A stretch of DNA of 64,000 bases, from positions 6,189,244 to 6,253,243 of the forward strand of contig NZ_BDUD01000001.1 in the NCBI RefSeq assembly GCF_003113895.1. The letters run 5' to 3'. How positions within the stretch are numbered: the first letter of the stretch is position 1; the number at the start of each line of letters is the position of its first letter. Below are positions 46,425 through 55,775 of the stretch, one piece after another. This DNA is from Nostoc commune NIES-4072 (GTDB taxonomy: Bacteria; Cyanobacteriota; Cyanobacteriia; Cyanobacteriales; Nostocaceae). The notes under the pieces are model-generated. The model was not told the origin of the DNA and ran no database searches. It was given only the letters and a program-made list of their open reading frames with translations. The translations under genes and the position numbers were made by a program.

Positions 46425-46568
46425 GCTTCGTCACCCAATACGGTTCGGATAAGCAGGGGAGGAAAGAAAGTAGCAATTTCTCTTCCCCTGCAACTCTACT
46501 CCCCCTGCTCAAGAACTGCTTGCCTCAAAAGATAACTTTGTTAACTGAACCGTATTGCTTCCTCACCC
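46425..46568. mobile_element. MITE family A, copy 3, with 12-bp target duplication
   Basis: The element is 46437-46556, beginning AATACGGTTCGGATAAG and ending CTGAACCGTATT. It is flanked by GCTTCGTCACCC (46425-46436) and GCTTCCTCACCC (46557-46568), 11 of 12 identical. Unlike copies 1 and 2, the interior is a G-rich/C-rich palindrome (GCAGGGGAGGAAAG... with ...TTCCCCTGC) and not the GACGCGATAAATCGCC hairpin. Confidence 0.85.
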
Positions 46569-46692
46569 GCCTGGGAATAAATTCCAAGGCTAATAGCTAA
46601 AGTCTACTCAAGTAGACTAAAGATTTTTGGGTATATTTTAGTCATCAAGAGATGACTTTTGCTATTAGCAAGGAAGTTCAGTTCCTTGCGGG
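46566..46692. repeat. Multi-hairpin palindromic repeat, copy 3
   Basis: CCCGCCTGGGAATAAATTCC, CTAATAGCTAAAGTC, TCTACTCAAGTAGA, GTCATCAAGAGATGAC and GGAAGTTCAGTTCCTTGCGGG follow one another as in 21022 and 28007. It abuts the target duplication of MITE copy 3, so the MITE inserted at the edge of this repeat. The rest of the gap to 46987 shows no gene. Confidence 0.78.
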
Positions 46693-46986
46693 ACATAACT
46701 TTTACCTTAAGTTGATAAAAATGCACATGTGTGTATTCCTACAAAATACGTATATTATGACCGATTAAGAACTGTAATAAGGTAAATCGGGTAATTAATC
46801 AGTCTTTTCTTACAGAACCGCATCACGTTTGTATTTTAAAATACTATAATTTTCTGAAGACACTGTACATAACAAATGTTACTCTGGCCTAGTTGAAAAC
46901 CAAGAGGCAGATAGCCTTTAGCAATATTGAATCTGCTTTGTGTTTCTATACAATAGTCACGGTCATAGGCACAATATTCAAGTAGC

Positions 46987-47874
46987 TTGAAATATGAAAA
47001 TCACTCGTATTCACCGCCAGTTCCAAAAACTATGGTTAACCGTTTTACTTCCGTGAGTACTGCCCTCACACTTAAGGTAGTTGGAATAATTTGCATTTTG
47101 TCGTTTTTTGTTGACTTTTTGATTCTGTTGTTACCCTTTCAACCGACTGATCGAGTATGGCAAATTAACTTGGCAACAGCGCTAGTTGATCGGGGAATTG
47201 TGCCTCTAGTCGGTTTGGGGCTGCTGTTTGCTGCCTATTGGATTGACAGTGCTGATGCAGCAAGCGATCGCCCCCAAGGTATCGATTTAAGATTTCCTGC
47301 TGTGATCCTTTCAAGTATTTTAGGGTTGATGTTCTTGCTGATTTTTCCCCTGCACCTCAATAACGTCAATCAAGCTAAGGCTCAAACACTTAACCGCATT
47401 GCCCAAGAAGGAGATCAGGCAGAAACTCAACTGAACAATCGGTTTTCGCAATTGCAAGCACAACTGAATACTGAGCAAGGAAAAGCTCAACTAGATCAAC
47501 TGCGAACCCAAACCAAAGCTCAGTTTAGTGAAATCCTCAAAGATGACCAAAAATATAAGCAAGCGATTGAAAGCCCTCAAATTCCTGCAAATATTAAAGA
47601 GTTGCTAACGAAGGCTAAAACAAATCCCCAAGTACTTGACAAAGCTATTGAACAACAAACAGATATTCAGACGCTGCGAACTCAACAACTAAGCCAAGTT
47701 CGCCAGCGCAGAGACGAAGCAGAGAAACAAGCTAAAGATACTGCTTGGAAGTCTGGACTGCGAATTGGGATTAGCAGTTTACTGTTGTCCATTGGTTACA
47801 TTATCATCGGCTGGACAGGTTTAAAAGGTAGCGGTGCTGTACAAGGTGGTAAACCTAGAGCGGCTGCACGCTAA
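46987..47874 (+). CDS. HpsJ-like membrane and coiled-coil protein
   Basis: 295 residues. Three membrane helices lie near residues 30-50 (VVGIICILSFFVDFLILLLP), 70-88 and 105-122, then a long Gln/Glu/Ala-rich coiled coil (about 130-250; AETQLNNRFSQLQAQLNTEQ), and a last helix (GLRIGISSLLLSIGYIIIGW). This is the layout of HpsJ-family proteins linked to hormogonium polysaccharide or exosortase-type export. Its exact role is unknown. The start used is TTG 46987; ATG at 47032 (MVNRFTSVST) is a good alternative, with no clear ribosome binding site for either. Confidence 0.75.
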   Translation: MKYENHSYSPPVPKTMVNRFTSVSTALTLKVVGIICILSFFVDFLILLLPFQPTDRVWQINLATALVDRGIVPLVGLGLLFAAYWIDSADAASDRPQGIDLRFPAVILSSILGLMFLLIFPLHLNNVNQAKAQTLNRIAQEGDQAETQLNNRFSQLQAQLNTEQGKAQLDQLRTQTKAQFSEILKDDQKYKQAIESPQIPANIKELLTKAKTNPQVLDKAIEQQTDIQTLRTQQLSQVRQRRDEAEKQAKDTAWKSGLRIGISSLLLSIGYIIIGWTGLKGSGAVQGGKPRAAAR

Positions 47875-47988
47875 TCCATTATCGGTATGGCAGTAGGACG
47901 TTTAAAGGCTTATACTGCCATACGCCTAATAGCTAATAACAATAAAAACGCAATTATTACTCAGTAAAATCGCTATAAAACTTAGGTA

Positions 47989-48897
47989 ATGTTCTCAATT
48001 TACATACTGACATATAACGAAGAGTTAGATATTGCTGCTTGTATCGAATCGGCGATGCTATCGGATGACATCATTGTTGTGGATTCATGCAGTAGCGATC
48101 GCACTGTGGAAATCGCTAGTCGCTATCCCATCCGCGTCATTCAACACGCTTTTGAAAGCCACGGTCGCCAACGCACCTGGATGTTAGAGTCTATCCCTCC
48201 GAAGCACGAATGGGTTTACATTCTCGAAGCTGACGAGCGCATGACACCAGAACTGTTCGCTGAATGCGAAAAGGCAAGTCAGAGTCTTGACTACATCGGT
48301 TACTACGTGGCTGAACGTGTCATGTTCATGAATCGTTGGATTCGCTACAGCACCCAGTATCCCCGTTACCAAATGCGCCTCTTTCGCCACGGTAAGGTCT
48401 GGTTTACAGATTATGGTCATACTGAACGGGAAGTTTGTGAGGGTGCAACTAGCTTTTTAAAAGAGACATACCCACACTACACTTGTAGCAAAGGGTTGAG
48501 TCGCTGGATTGACAAGCATAACCGTTATTCTACAGACGAAGCTCAAGAAACGCTATATCAACTAGAACAGGGAAAGGTCAACTGGCAAGATTTATTCTTT
48601 GGCAAATCGGAAGTAGAAAGACGCCGCGCCTTGAAAGATTTGTCTTTGCGTTTACCCGCCAGGCCGTTACTACGGTTTGTATATATGTATTTTATTTTAG
48701 GCGGATGTTTAGATGGACGCGCCGGATTTGCTTGGTGTACATTGCAGGCATTCTACGAATATCTGATTTTGCTCAAAGTCTGGGAAATGAAGTATTTACC
48801 AAAACCTAATTTAGACGCAACAGAAATTCTGGCACAGGAAAGTACACAACAGTTACAGTGCGTGGATTCTGAAACGACACAGGCTGATGTAGCGTAA
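47989..48897 (+). CDS. GT2 glycosyltransferase (LgtF/WaaE-like)
   Basis: 302 residues. FSIYILTYNEELDIAACIES, DDIIVVDSCSSDRTVEIASR and WVYILEADERMTPELFAECE form the GT-A donor site (EAD in place of DxD). YPRYQMRLFRHGKVWF and HTEREV are typical of LPS-core beta-glucosyltransferases of the LgtF/WaaE group. A hydrophobic helix near residue 225 (LRFVYMYFILGGCLDGRAGF) follows. It lies 114 bases after the HpsJ-like gene and may act on the same polysaccharide. Confidence 0.88.
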   Translation: MFSIYILTYNEELDIAACIESAMLSDDIIVVDSCSSDRTVEIASRYPIRVIQHAFESHGRQRTWMLESIPPKHEWVYILEADERMTPELFAECEKASQSLDYIGYYVAERVMFMNRWIRYSTQYPRYQMRLFRHGKVWFTDYGHTEREVCEGATSFLKETYPHYTCSKGLSRWIDKHNRYSTDEAQETLYQLEQGKVNWQDLFFGKSEVERRRALKDLSLRLPARPLLRFVYMYFILGGCLDGRAGFAWCTLQAFYEYLILLKVWEMKYLPKPNLDATEILAQESTQQLQCVDSETTQADVA

Positions 48898-49390
48898 AAT
48901 TTGAAGCAGCGATCGCCCACGACGAACAGGTAAGCGATCGCAAAATTCAGAAGTATGGTAGCACAGATGTAATACTATAGGCGGTCTTACATTTAAACAA
49001 AAACTTCCATAATTATAAATTAATATTTTTACCAGAACATTTTCATAAAAGCCTCTCCTGCTCAACTGACCAGATAAAATAATTCCTCTGTTTACCCGCT
49101 CGTACTTTCACAATCATGAGCAGCTTTTGATTGAGCGCGGTAGATTAGTAATACCTAAGGACTTGCAACAATCGTTTACAAGTCTTACAAAGAAAAGTAA
49201 CATCCTTTTAAAATAACCAGTCGGTATCAGATTGGTTAATGTCTATGTGTATGCTTGTAGGAAAATAGCTGATTTTCAGCAACAAGTACTTGTTTTTGCG
49301 TCAGCAGCCAAGCTGCTAGCGTTTTGGACAGTTACTTGCGGTAGAAACTGCCTAAAGTTAAAGTCTTCGGAATTTGACAAATCTGCTGGT
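48898..49390. other. Intergenic, no gene seen
   Basis: About 490 bases up to the chosen DUF502 start. It contains two GCGATCGC sites close together and AT-rich sequence. A frame open through the second half (from 49232) is in phase with DUF502 but lacks a family-like N-terminus, so I treat it as leader. No RNA gene recognised. Confidence 0.45.
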
Positions 49391-50155
49391 ATGAATACCA
49401 ATAACAAAAGTTCCTCTAGCTTAAAACAGGAGAATCGGGGCTTGGTAATCGATCGCCTAAAACAGGACTTAAAAAACGACCTGATCGCTGGTTTGTTGGT
49501 AGTAATTCCCCTAGCAACTACTATCTGGCTAACGATTACCATTGCCACTTGGGTAATCAACTTCCTCACCCAAATTCCCAAACAACTGAATCCCTTTGAT
49601 GGGTTAAACCCAATTGTAGTAAATTTACTGAATTTATTAGTAGGATTGGCTGTACCACTACTAAGTATCTTATTGATGGGCTTGATGGCTCGCAATATTG
49701 CTGGGCGGTGGTTGTTAGATTTTGGTGAGCGATTATTACAAGCAATTCCTTTAGCAGGACAGGTATACAAAACCCTTAAACAGCTTTTAGAAACAATATT
49801 AAAAGATTCTAATGGCAAGTTTCGCCGGGTAATTTTGGTAGAGTATCCCCGTCGAGGAATTTGGGCGATCGCCTTTGTTACTGGTGTAATCAGCAGTGAT
49901 ATCCAAGCCCAGATGCCTCGCCCCGTGCTAAGTGTTTTTATACCGACTACGCCCAATCCGACTACCGGATGGTACGCAGTAGTTCCTGAAGATGAAGTAG
50001 TAAACCTCTCCATGTCCATTGAAGACGCCTTTAAAATAGTTGTATCAGGTGGCATCGTCGCCCCCAATACGCCCTTGGTTTTCCCCAAAGAGTCCACGCT
50101 AGAAGGGAAACACAACGAAATCAAGCAGCAGGTTATTCCCGTTGAAGAAAGTTAA
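49391..50155 (+). CDS. DUF502 family membrane protein
   Basis: 254 residues. Two membrane segments lie near 30-55 (DLIAGLLVVIPLATTIWLTI) and 78-105 (LLNLLVGLAVPLLSILLMGL). The conserved soluble part has LLQAIPLAGQVYKTLKQL, VILVEYPRRGIWAIAFVTG, VFIPTTPNPTTGWYAVVPE and the FKIVVSGGIVAP ending. Function is not known; it is widespread in cyanobacteria and plant homologues exist. The start is the ATG at 49391, after which the usual polar N-terminus MNTNNKSSSS appears. It lies 180 bases upstream of nusB on the same strand. Confidence 0.88.
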   Translation: MNTNNKSSSSLKQENRGLVIDRLKQDLKNDLIAGLLVVIPLATTIWLTITIATWVINFLTQIPKQLNPFDGLNPIVVNLLNLLVGLAVPLLSILLMGLMARNIAGRWLLDFGERLLQAIPLAGQVYKTLKQLLETILKDSNGKFRRVILVEYPRRGIWAIAFVTGVISSDIQAQMPRPVLSVFIPTTPNPTTGWYAVVPEDEVVNLSMSIEDAFKIVVSGGIVAPNTPLVFPKESTLEGKHNEIKQQVIPVEES

Positions 50156-50336
50156 ATTCGGGACTGGGGAAGATGAATATGGGGATTCATACCTTAAACA
50201 AATCTTAAAATAATTTCTTTCCTAGTACCCAGTACCTTATTAGAGTAATCTTGTTATTTGACTGTACCAAAGTTGATATAATTGTAAGTTTGCCCCGTAT
50301 AGTTAATCAGTTCTTACCTAATCACCCCTCAGTTTT

Positions 50337-50978
50337 ATGCAACCTCGTAAACCCCAGCAAATTGCTCGTGAATTGGCACTTCTAAGCCTTAGCCAATTGC
50401 CAGTCAACCCAAAAAAATTAGATCAGTTGGAAGACGATCAACTAGTATCCAAGTTGGTGCTAGGAGCAGTACGTACTTTGACCTCAGAAGTGCAAGATAC
50501 CCTCGATAATGCCGCAGGTGAACTGCAACGCAGTAACGATCGCCTTTTAAGTAGCCAAACTCGCGCCTCCGATCTTAATACTGCTAGAACAATGCTTCAA
50601 GAAGCGATCGCCTGCACCCAGACAGCAATCAATCAATTGGGTACGGCAGTTGATTTTCCAGTATTGATTCAGTTAGCTAATCAAGATAAGGGAGTCCGTA
50701 ATTACGCTAAAGAGCTTGTAATTACCGTCAACGAAAATCGACAAATTATAGATGAACTCCTTTCTGCTGCCTTAGTAGATTGGCAAGTAACTCGCCTCGC
50801 CCAAATTGACCGCGATATCTTGCAAATCGCTGTGGCTGAAATGAAGTTCTTAGGAGTTGCAGACAGTATCGCCATTAACGAAGCTGTGGAACTAGCCAAA
50901 CGCTACAGTGGAGACGATGGTCATCGGTTTATTAACGGTGTTCTGCGCCGAGTCACTGAGCAGAAAAAGACAGCATAG
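50337..50978 (+). CDS. nusB: Transcription antitermination factor NusB
   Basis: 213 residues. The family N-terminus [20 protein letters not shown] and the C-terminal [35 protein letters not shown] and [10 protein letters not shown] are clear NusB. It is longer than E. coli NusB (139) because of an inserted helical segment (about residues 55-100), as is usual in cyanobacteria. It acts with NusE (S10) in rRNA antitermination. It lies 170 bases before ftsY, separated by heptamer repeats. Confidence 0.95.
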   Translation: MQPRKPQQIARELALLSLSQLPVNPKKLDQLEDDQLVSKLVLGAVRTLTSEVQDTLDNAAGELQRSNDRLLSSQTRASDLNTARTMLQEAIACTQTAINQLGTAVDFPVLIQLANQDKGVRNYAKELVITVNENRQIIDELLSAALVDWQVTRLAQIDRDILQIAVAEMKFLGVADSIAINEAVELAKRYSGDDGHRFINGVLRRVTEQKKTA

Positions 50979-51000
50979 CTTTTTTGACTTGCCAAAGTGA

Positions 51001-51090
51001 GGGGGATGAGGGAGCAGGGGGAGCAGGGGAAGTAGGGGAGGCAGGGGAATTAACTTAAACCAATGCCCAATGCCCGATGCCCAATGCCCC
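51001..51090. repeat. Heptamer repeat tract between nusB and ftsY
   Basis: GGGAGCAGGGGGAGCAGGGG-type units (51009-51045) are followed by CCCAATGCCCGATGCCCAAT units (51064-51088) and CTTATAA direct repeats (to 51128). Same G-rich plus CCCAATG pairing as at 5792 and 11579. Confidence 0.75.
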
Positions 51091-51147
51091 AAGTTAAATT
51101 AAACTCATAACTTATAACTTATAACTCATATAACCAATACTGCTGCA

Positions 51148-52812
51148 ATGGTTTTTAATTGGTTCCGTCGTAAATATAACGATTCCTCTGACACTCCCTC
51201 TGATAAAAAACAGGAAGAAACTTCTCCTGCACAAGAACCTCAGCCAGAGCCAGCCGAAACATTAACAGCAACTGCTGAAACTGCTCCAGACACAACAACA
51301 GACTTGTTAGCGTTTGCTAAAGCTGCTTACAAAAATATTCAGCAAAAACAACAAGCAGAGGTAGTAGAAACCCCGGCTGATTCAGCAGAAGCCTCATCAG
51401 TATCAGCACAACCGGAAACCGCAGAAACAACAATTGCGGAAATTACCGAACCAGAAGCAATTGAGGAGCCTGTTAGTACAACCATAGAAACAGCACAGCC
51501 AGAAGTTATCCAAGCTACTACTGAGGAAGAAAGTACTGAAAATTCCTCAGTAGCAGCAATTGCCCAAGAGCCAGATGTCTCCAGCCCAGAACTCACGGCA
51601 AATGAAGCTGAACCAACGCCCACCGAACCAGTAGCTACGTCAGAGGCAACACAGCCAACAGGACTATCTTTCTTAGAACGGGCGGCGGCAGAACGGCAAG
51701 CCAAGCTGGAACAACTAATGGCCACCGCCATTGAAGTTCCAGAACCAGAGGTAGTACAGCCAGTAGCTGCAACTTCAGAGACAGGAGAGGAAATTCCTGG
51801 ACTGGTATTTGATGATGGGTTTGTCTGGTCGGCGAAAGTTTTAGCAGCTCAAGGTAGAAGTCCAGAAGACGTTTCTATTGAAGAAATTACTTGGCTCAAA
51901 AAGCTCCGGCAAGGGTTAGATAAAACTCGTCGTAGCATTCTTAACCAACTGAAGGCGATCGTTGGTCAAGGGCCGCTAAACCAAGCTGCTGTAACAGAAA
52001 TTGAGGCATTGCTCCTGCAAGCTGATGTGGGTGTAGAAGCAACAGACTTTATTATCAATGCCCTACAGACAAAACTTCGAGAAGAAGTTACTGCACCTGA
52101 AGAAGCGATCGCTTATCTGAAAAAGATTCTCCGGGATATGTTGGATGCACCAAGCATGGCATCCCACAAAACTATCTTTACCCCAGAAAAAGAAACCTTA
52201 AATATTTGGTTAATCACTGGCGTGAATGGTGCCGGTAAAACCACCACCATTGGCAAAATTGCCCATCTGGGACAAAAATCTGGTTATAAATGCTTGATTG
52301 GGGCAGCAGACACCTTTCGCGCCGCCGCCGTGGAGCAGGTGAAGGTTTGGGGTAGTAGAAGTGGTGTAGAAGTAATTTCCAATCCGGGAAAGAATACAGA
52401 TCCGGCAGCAGTTGTGTTTGATGCGATCGCAGCCGCCCAAGCACGTCAAACCGAATTACTTCTGGTAGATACAGCTGGGCGTCTGCAAAACAAGAAAAAT
52501 TTAATGGACGAACTTAGCAAAATCCGGCGAATTATCGACAAAAAAGCCCCAAATGCCAAAGTAGAATCTCTTTTGGTTCTAGATGCCACTTTAGGGCAAA
52601 ATGGACTGCGGCAAGCCGAAGTTTTCTCCCAAGCTGCCCAACTGAGTGGCGTTGTCTTAACCAAGCTCGATGGTACAGCCAAAGGTGGTGTTGCCCTTGC
52701 CGTTGTGCAACAGCTAGGTTTACCCATTCGCTTTATTGGTGCTGGTGAAGGAATTGAAGACCTGCGCCCCTTTTCTAGCTATGAGTTTGTCGAAGCTCTC
52801 TTGAGCGGCTAA
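51148..52812 (+). CDS. ftsY: Signal recognition particle receptor FtsY
   Basis: 554 residues. Residues ~15-220 are an acidic, Glu/Thr/Ala-rich low-complexity A domain (many PEP/ETA repeats), longer than in E. coli. The NG GTPase domain follows: LKKLRQGLDKTRRSILNQL (N), then G1 WLITGVNGAGKTTTIGKIA near residue 355, DTFRAAAVEQ, VDTAGRLQNKKNLMDEL and the TKLDGTAKGGVAL motif. It receives ribosome-SRP complexes at the plasma or thylakoid membrane. The start is ATG in MVFNWFRRKY. Its partner ffh is at 60536. Confidence 0.96.
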   Translation: MVFNWFRRKYNDSSDTPSDKKQEETSPAQEPQPEPAETLTATAETAPDTTTDLLAFAKAAYKNIQQKQQAEVVETPADSAEASSVSAQPETAETTIAEITEPEAIEEPVSTTIETAQPEVIQATTEEESTENSSVAAIAQEPDVSSPELTANEAEPTPTEPVATSEATQPTGLSFLERAAAERQAKLEQLMATAIEVPEPEVVQPVAATSETGEEIPGLVFDDGFVWSAKVLAAQGRSPEDVSIEEITWLKKLRQGLDKTRRSILNQLKAIVGQGPLNQAAVTEIEALLLQADVGVEATDFIINALQTKLREEVTAPEEAIAYLKKILRDMLDAPSMASHKTIFTPEKETLNIWLITGVNGAGKTTTIGKIAHLGQKSGYKCLIGAADTFRAAAVEQVKVWGSRSGVEVISNPGKNTDPAAVVFDAIAAAQARQTELLLVDTAGRLQNKKNLMDELSKIRRIIDKKAPNAKVESLLVLDATLGQNGLRQAEVFSQAAQLSGVVLTKLDGTAKGGVALAVVQQLGLPIRFIGAGEGIEDLRPFSSYEFVEALLSG

Positions 52813-53850
52813 CTGAAAATTTTGGAGTTCAATATTTTTCTTGACAACTGATAAATTTAGGGATTACTGATCTGGTATTATCACTTGAACTCATTAGAAA
52901 CAGATCAATTCTTGTAAATCATAAGTTTGTCGCAATAAATGGATAACTTTTGCTAAAATTTCAAGCTAGTGCCTTTTTTCACGCTTTGAATGGGCATAAA
53001 CGCAACACACAAAACCTCCGAAGCTTCCATCTTGCAGCAAGGTGTTTAAAGGGCAAGCGAGACGCTCATCCCCGCAAATAAAACTATTGCAAGATGGACA
53101 GCAGAACGGTGAGTAGTGCGTTGGGGAGCCAGCACAAAGTTCAGCACTGTGGGGGTTTACCTTTGCAGGTGATTGGTGTTGGCTATGGTAACTTGTATTC
53201 TTAGATCGAAGGAACTGCGTTAGCGAGTTGGCAGAACTGCACACTGCACGTAACTTACTTAAGAGTAAAAGTACGAGCATCATCTGTTTGCCCAATGCCG
53301 ACATTAGAAAAAGGACAGCTTCCGACCATCAGAACTTCGCAAAATCGTCCACTGTGGACTCAAAAAGCGAATTGCTGTAAGTAAGCTGGTTCAACACTTC
53401 CAGGTGTATTCTCATCTCTTACTTGCGAAAGTATCTACAAATATTTTCTCTAGTAATCCGGGTTTTCACTCAAAAAAATTCTCCTCTCCTAGTTGCCTCT
53501 GCCCAAACAATTACTCTGAAAGCGTTATAAATTATTCTTTGAATAAAGTATTTTTATGACTTTAGAGATATGCTTTGGTAATTAAGTTATGAAAAAATAA
53601 AAAGCTTTCTTAACTCTCAATGAAACTAGTAATTTTTACGGATTGGTTTTTGGCTAAAAATACATGATTTGAAATCACAAATATTCCATCAGAAATACAA
53701 TAAGCAAATAAAATACTGATAAAAGTTGCTTGTTACGTCTTTATACTCTTGCTAAAGTGACAAGTCTTATCTAAATATGGTTTAGCAATGCCAAAGCCAA
53801 AAGATTTATAAGTAATCTAAAATCTGCCAATATAAAGTGCAATAGTACCT
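52813..53850. other. Long intergenic region
   Basis: About 1.04 kb between ftsY and the phosphatase gene. The second half is AT-rich. A 112-codon frame on the minus strand (52966-53304) encodes a Cys-rich end (FCCPSCNSFICGDERLACP), but the rest looks unlike a natural protein and I do not accept it. No RNA gene or MITE was recognised. It probably contains the promoter and leader of the phosphatase gene. Confidence 0.4.
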
Positions 53851-55242
53851 GTGCCTGTGTCTCAACTGCCCTCTCAACCCATTGACAACAATAGTAGTGC
53901 CGCGACAGATGTCACACCAGTCGTAGCACTAAAAGAACTCGTGGCAAGGTTGCACCGGGAACAGAACAAAATTCAAGATTTGCTCAGTTCTTTAGGATTT
54001 GCCCTAAGAAGTTTCAATAATTTAAATCAGTTTTTGGAACTGATCCCCCTGATGGCAACTAGAGTGACAGATGCAGACGGCAGCGCTCTGTTTCTCTACA
54101 AACCTAATGGTCAAGTAAGATTAGAGCAGTTACATTGGCAAGATAGTGGCCAGCGAAAAAATATCCGCAAAGCGCTAGAAATAGCCAGCAGTCAAATCAC
54201 GCTTCTGCCCAATGCTGCGCCTTTAGCCAATGCCACGGGGATTTTAGATGATCAGATGCATCGCTATCTGGGGCCAGATGTACAAATCTTTGGTACGGCG
54301 ATTCTAGTGAAGCATACAGAACGGGGATGGCTCTACGTATTGAGCCGCGATCCAGAATATAGTTGGACAGAAACCAGGCAAAAGTTAGTTAGGTTGGTAG
54401 CAGACCAAACAGCTGTTGCGATCGAAAACGATGAACTAGCTGTAGAACTAAGAAAAAAAGAACGTCTAGACCAAGAACTAGAAATTGGCGCAGAAATTCA
54501 ACGGCGACTTTTGCCACGTCAATGTCCCACAATCCCTGGTGCAGTTTTAGCGGCACGTTGTAAACCTGCCAATCGCGTCGGCGGAGATTACTATGACTTT
54601 ATTGCTACCAATCACAATAAGATTCAGCCCAAGACCAAAGGCAGCACGGAAAATAGTCGCTGGGGTTTGGTTATTGGAGATGTCATGGGTAAAGGTGTCC
54701 CAGCTGGGCTGATTATGACGATGATGCGGGGAATGTTACGGGGAGAAGTACTACATGGTAATTCCCCTGCCGGAATTCTACAAAACTTAAATAGAGTTAT
54801 GTATGCGGATTTAGAAAATTCCCACCGCTTTATAACGCTATTTTATTCAGAATATAATCCCCACAGCCGAATTTTGTCTTATAGCAATGCGGCGCACAAT
54901 CCTCCCTTGTGGTGGCACGCAGCCACGAAAACTGTCAGCCGTTTAGATACTCTAGGAATGTTAATCGGTTTGGATGCTAACAGCCAATATGAAGATGCCC
55001 AGGCACAGTTAGAGCCTGGGGATACAATTATTTACTATACAGATGGTTTGACTGATGCTGCTGCTGCTAGTGGCGATCGCTTCGATGAAGATAACTTTGT
55101 CGCTGGCTTTAATACGGCTTGCAAGTATTGCAATGGCCCAGAGGAGATTGTGGATTACCTATTTGACCAAGTTGAGCAATTCATTGGTGCTGATAAGCAA
55201 AACACTGATGATATGACACTAGTTGTTATGCAAATTTTATAG
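53851..55242 (+). CDS. GAF-domain PP2C (SpoIIE-type) serine phosphatase
   Basis: 463 residues. The N-terminal GAF-like sensor covers about 45-200 (LNQFLELIPLMATRVTDADG ... VRLVADQTAVAIENDELA). A short coiled coil (VELRKKERLDQELEIGAEIQ) leads into the SpoIIE/RsbU phosphatase domain. Metal-binding acidic residues are in RVGGDYYDF, WGLVIGDVMGKGVPAGL and the terminal DDMTLVVMQI. Such enzymes dephosphorylate anti-anti-sigma factors in partner switching. The input ligand is unknown. Start GTG (53851) reads MPVSQLPSQP. No anti-sigma partner is encoded nearby. Confidence 0.93.
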   Translation: MPVSQLPSQPIDNNSSAATDVTPVVALKELVARLHREQNKIQDLLSSLGFALRSFNNLNQFLELIPLMATRVTDADGSALFLYKPNGQVRLEQLHWQDSGQRKNIRKALEIASSQITLLPNAAPLANATGILDDQMHRYLGPDVQIFGTAILVKHTERGWLYVLSRDPEYSWTETRQKLVRLVADQTAVAIENDELAVELRKKERLDQELEIGAEIQRRLLPRQCPTIPGAVLAARCKPANRVGGDYYDFIATNHNKIQPKTKGSTENSRWGLVIGDVMGKGVPAGLIMTMMRGMLRGEVLHGNSPAGILQNLNRVMYADLENSHRFITLFYSEYNPHSRILSYSNAAHNPPLWWHAATKTVSRLDTLGMLIGLDANSQYEDAQAQLEPGDTIIYYTDGLTDAAAASGDRFDEDNFVAGFNTACKYCNGPEEIVDYLFDQVEQFIGADKQNTDDMTLVVMQIL

Positions 55243-55634
55243 TTATTAGCCAATTTTGGTTGATCAAGTCATGATTAAACCGATGGCGACTGGGGATTCA
55301 CTAGAGTAATTCTACTAAATTTAATTTTTTATTTATTTTTTATTTGAATTTCCGTAGCGATCGCCTAAATGGTCGCACATCAACCTTTTTTAGTGAATTG
55401 TTTGTATTTAGCCTTTAAGATAATACATAAAAAATGATCCTTATAATACTTTTCTGTTCAAGTAAAAACTATATATTTTGCACATCTAGCACAGTAGGAA
55501 ACGCCGAGAGAGACTAGGTAAAATGTACAAGGTAAAAAGTAAAAGGTAAATTTACTTCTTCATTTTTGCTTTCTTTCTATCCTTGTGATGCAAGCATTTA
55601 GCCTGCTCACTCTTAGCGTTTTAATTTTTCCTTT

Positions 55635-55680
55635 CTCCGCCGTAGCAAGTTCACAACAGCTACGACGGAGTTTTGCTTTA
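55635..55680 (+). terminator. Hairpin in the gap before phzF
   Basis: CTCCGCCGTAGC (55635-55646) pairs with GCTACGACGGAG (55659-55670), one mismatch, followed by TTTTGCTTT. It resembles an intrinsic terminator or a member of the GTAGC/GCTAC repeats. It lies within a short open frame (55585-55767) that begins with a signal-like MQAFSLLTLSVLIFPFSAVA but has no recognisable body. The rest of 55243-55775 is AT-rich spacer. Confidence 0.4.
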
Positions 55681-55775
55681 CCAATAAATACGTTTCCAGT
55701 GGAGTGTCCTTATTACATTGCCCAAATTCTTGATGCTGAGTTTTTAGCAGATGCGATTGATTTGTAATATTAGGT

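Noticed and set aside
49276..50124. 282-codon open frame on the minus strand
   Set aside because: It is antisense to the well supported DUF502 gene, rich in Ser/Lys/Ile without family motifs, and explained by codon bias on the other strand.
52966..53304. 112-codon minus-strand frame with a Cys-rich end
   Set aside because: The C-terminal CCPSC...CGDERLAC looks zinc-ribbon-like, but the rest is compositionally unlike a protein, no ribosome binding site is evident and no family is recognised.
55585..55767. 60-codon frame with signal-like N-terminus
   Set aside because: A terminator-like hairpin lies inside it and there is no recognisable mature domain. Possibly a remnant, but not supportable.
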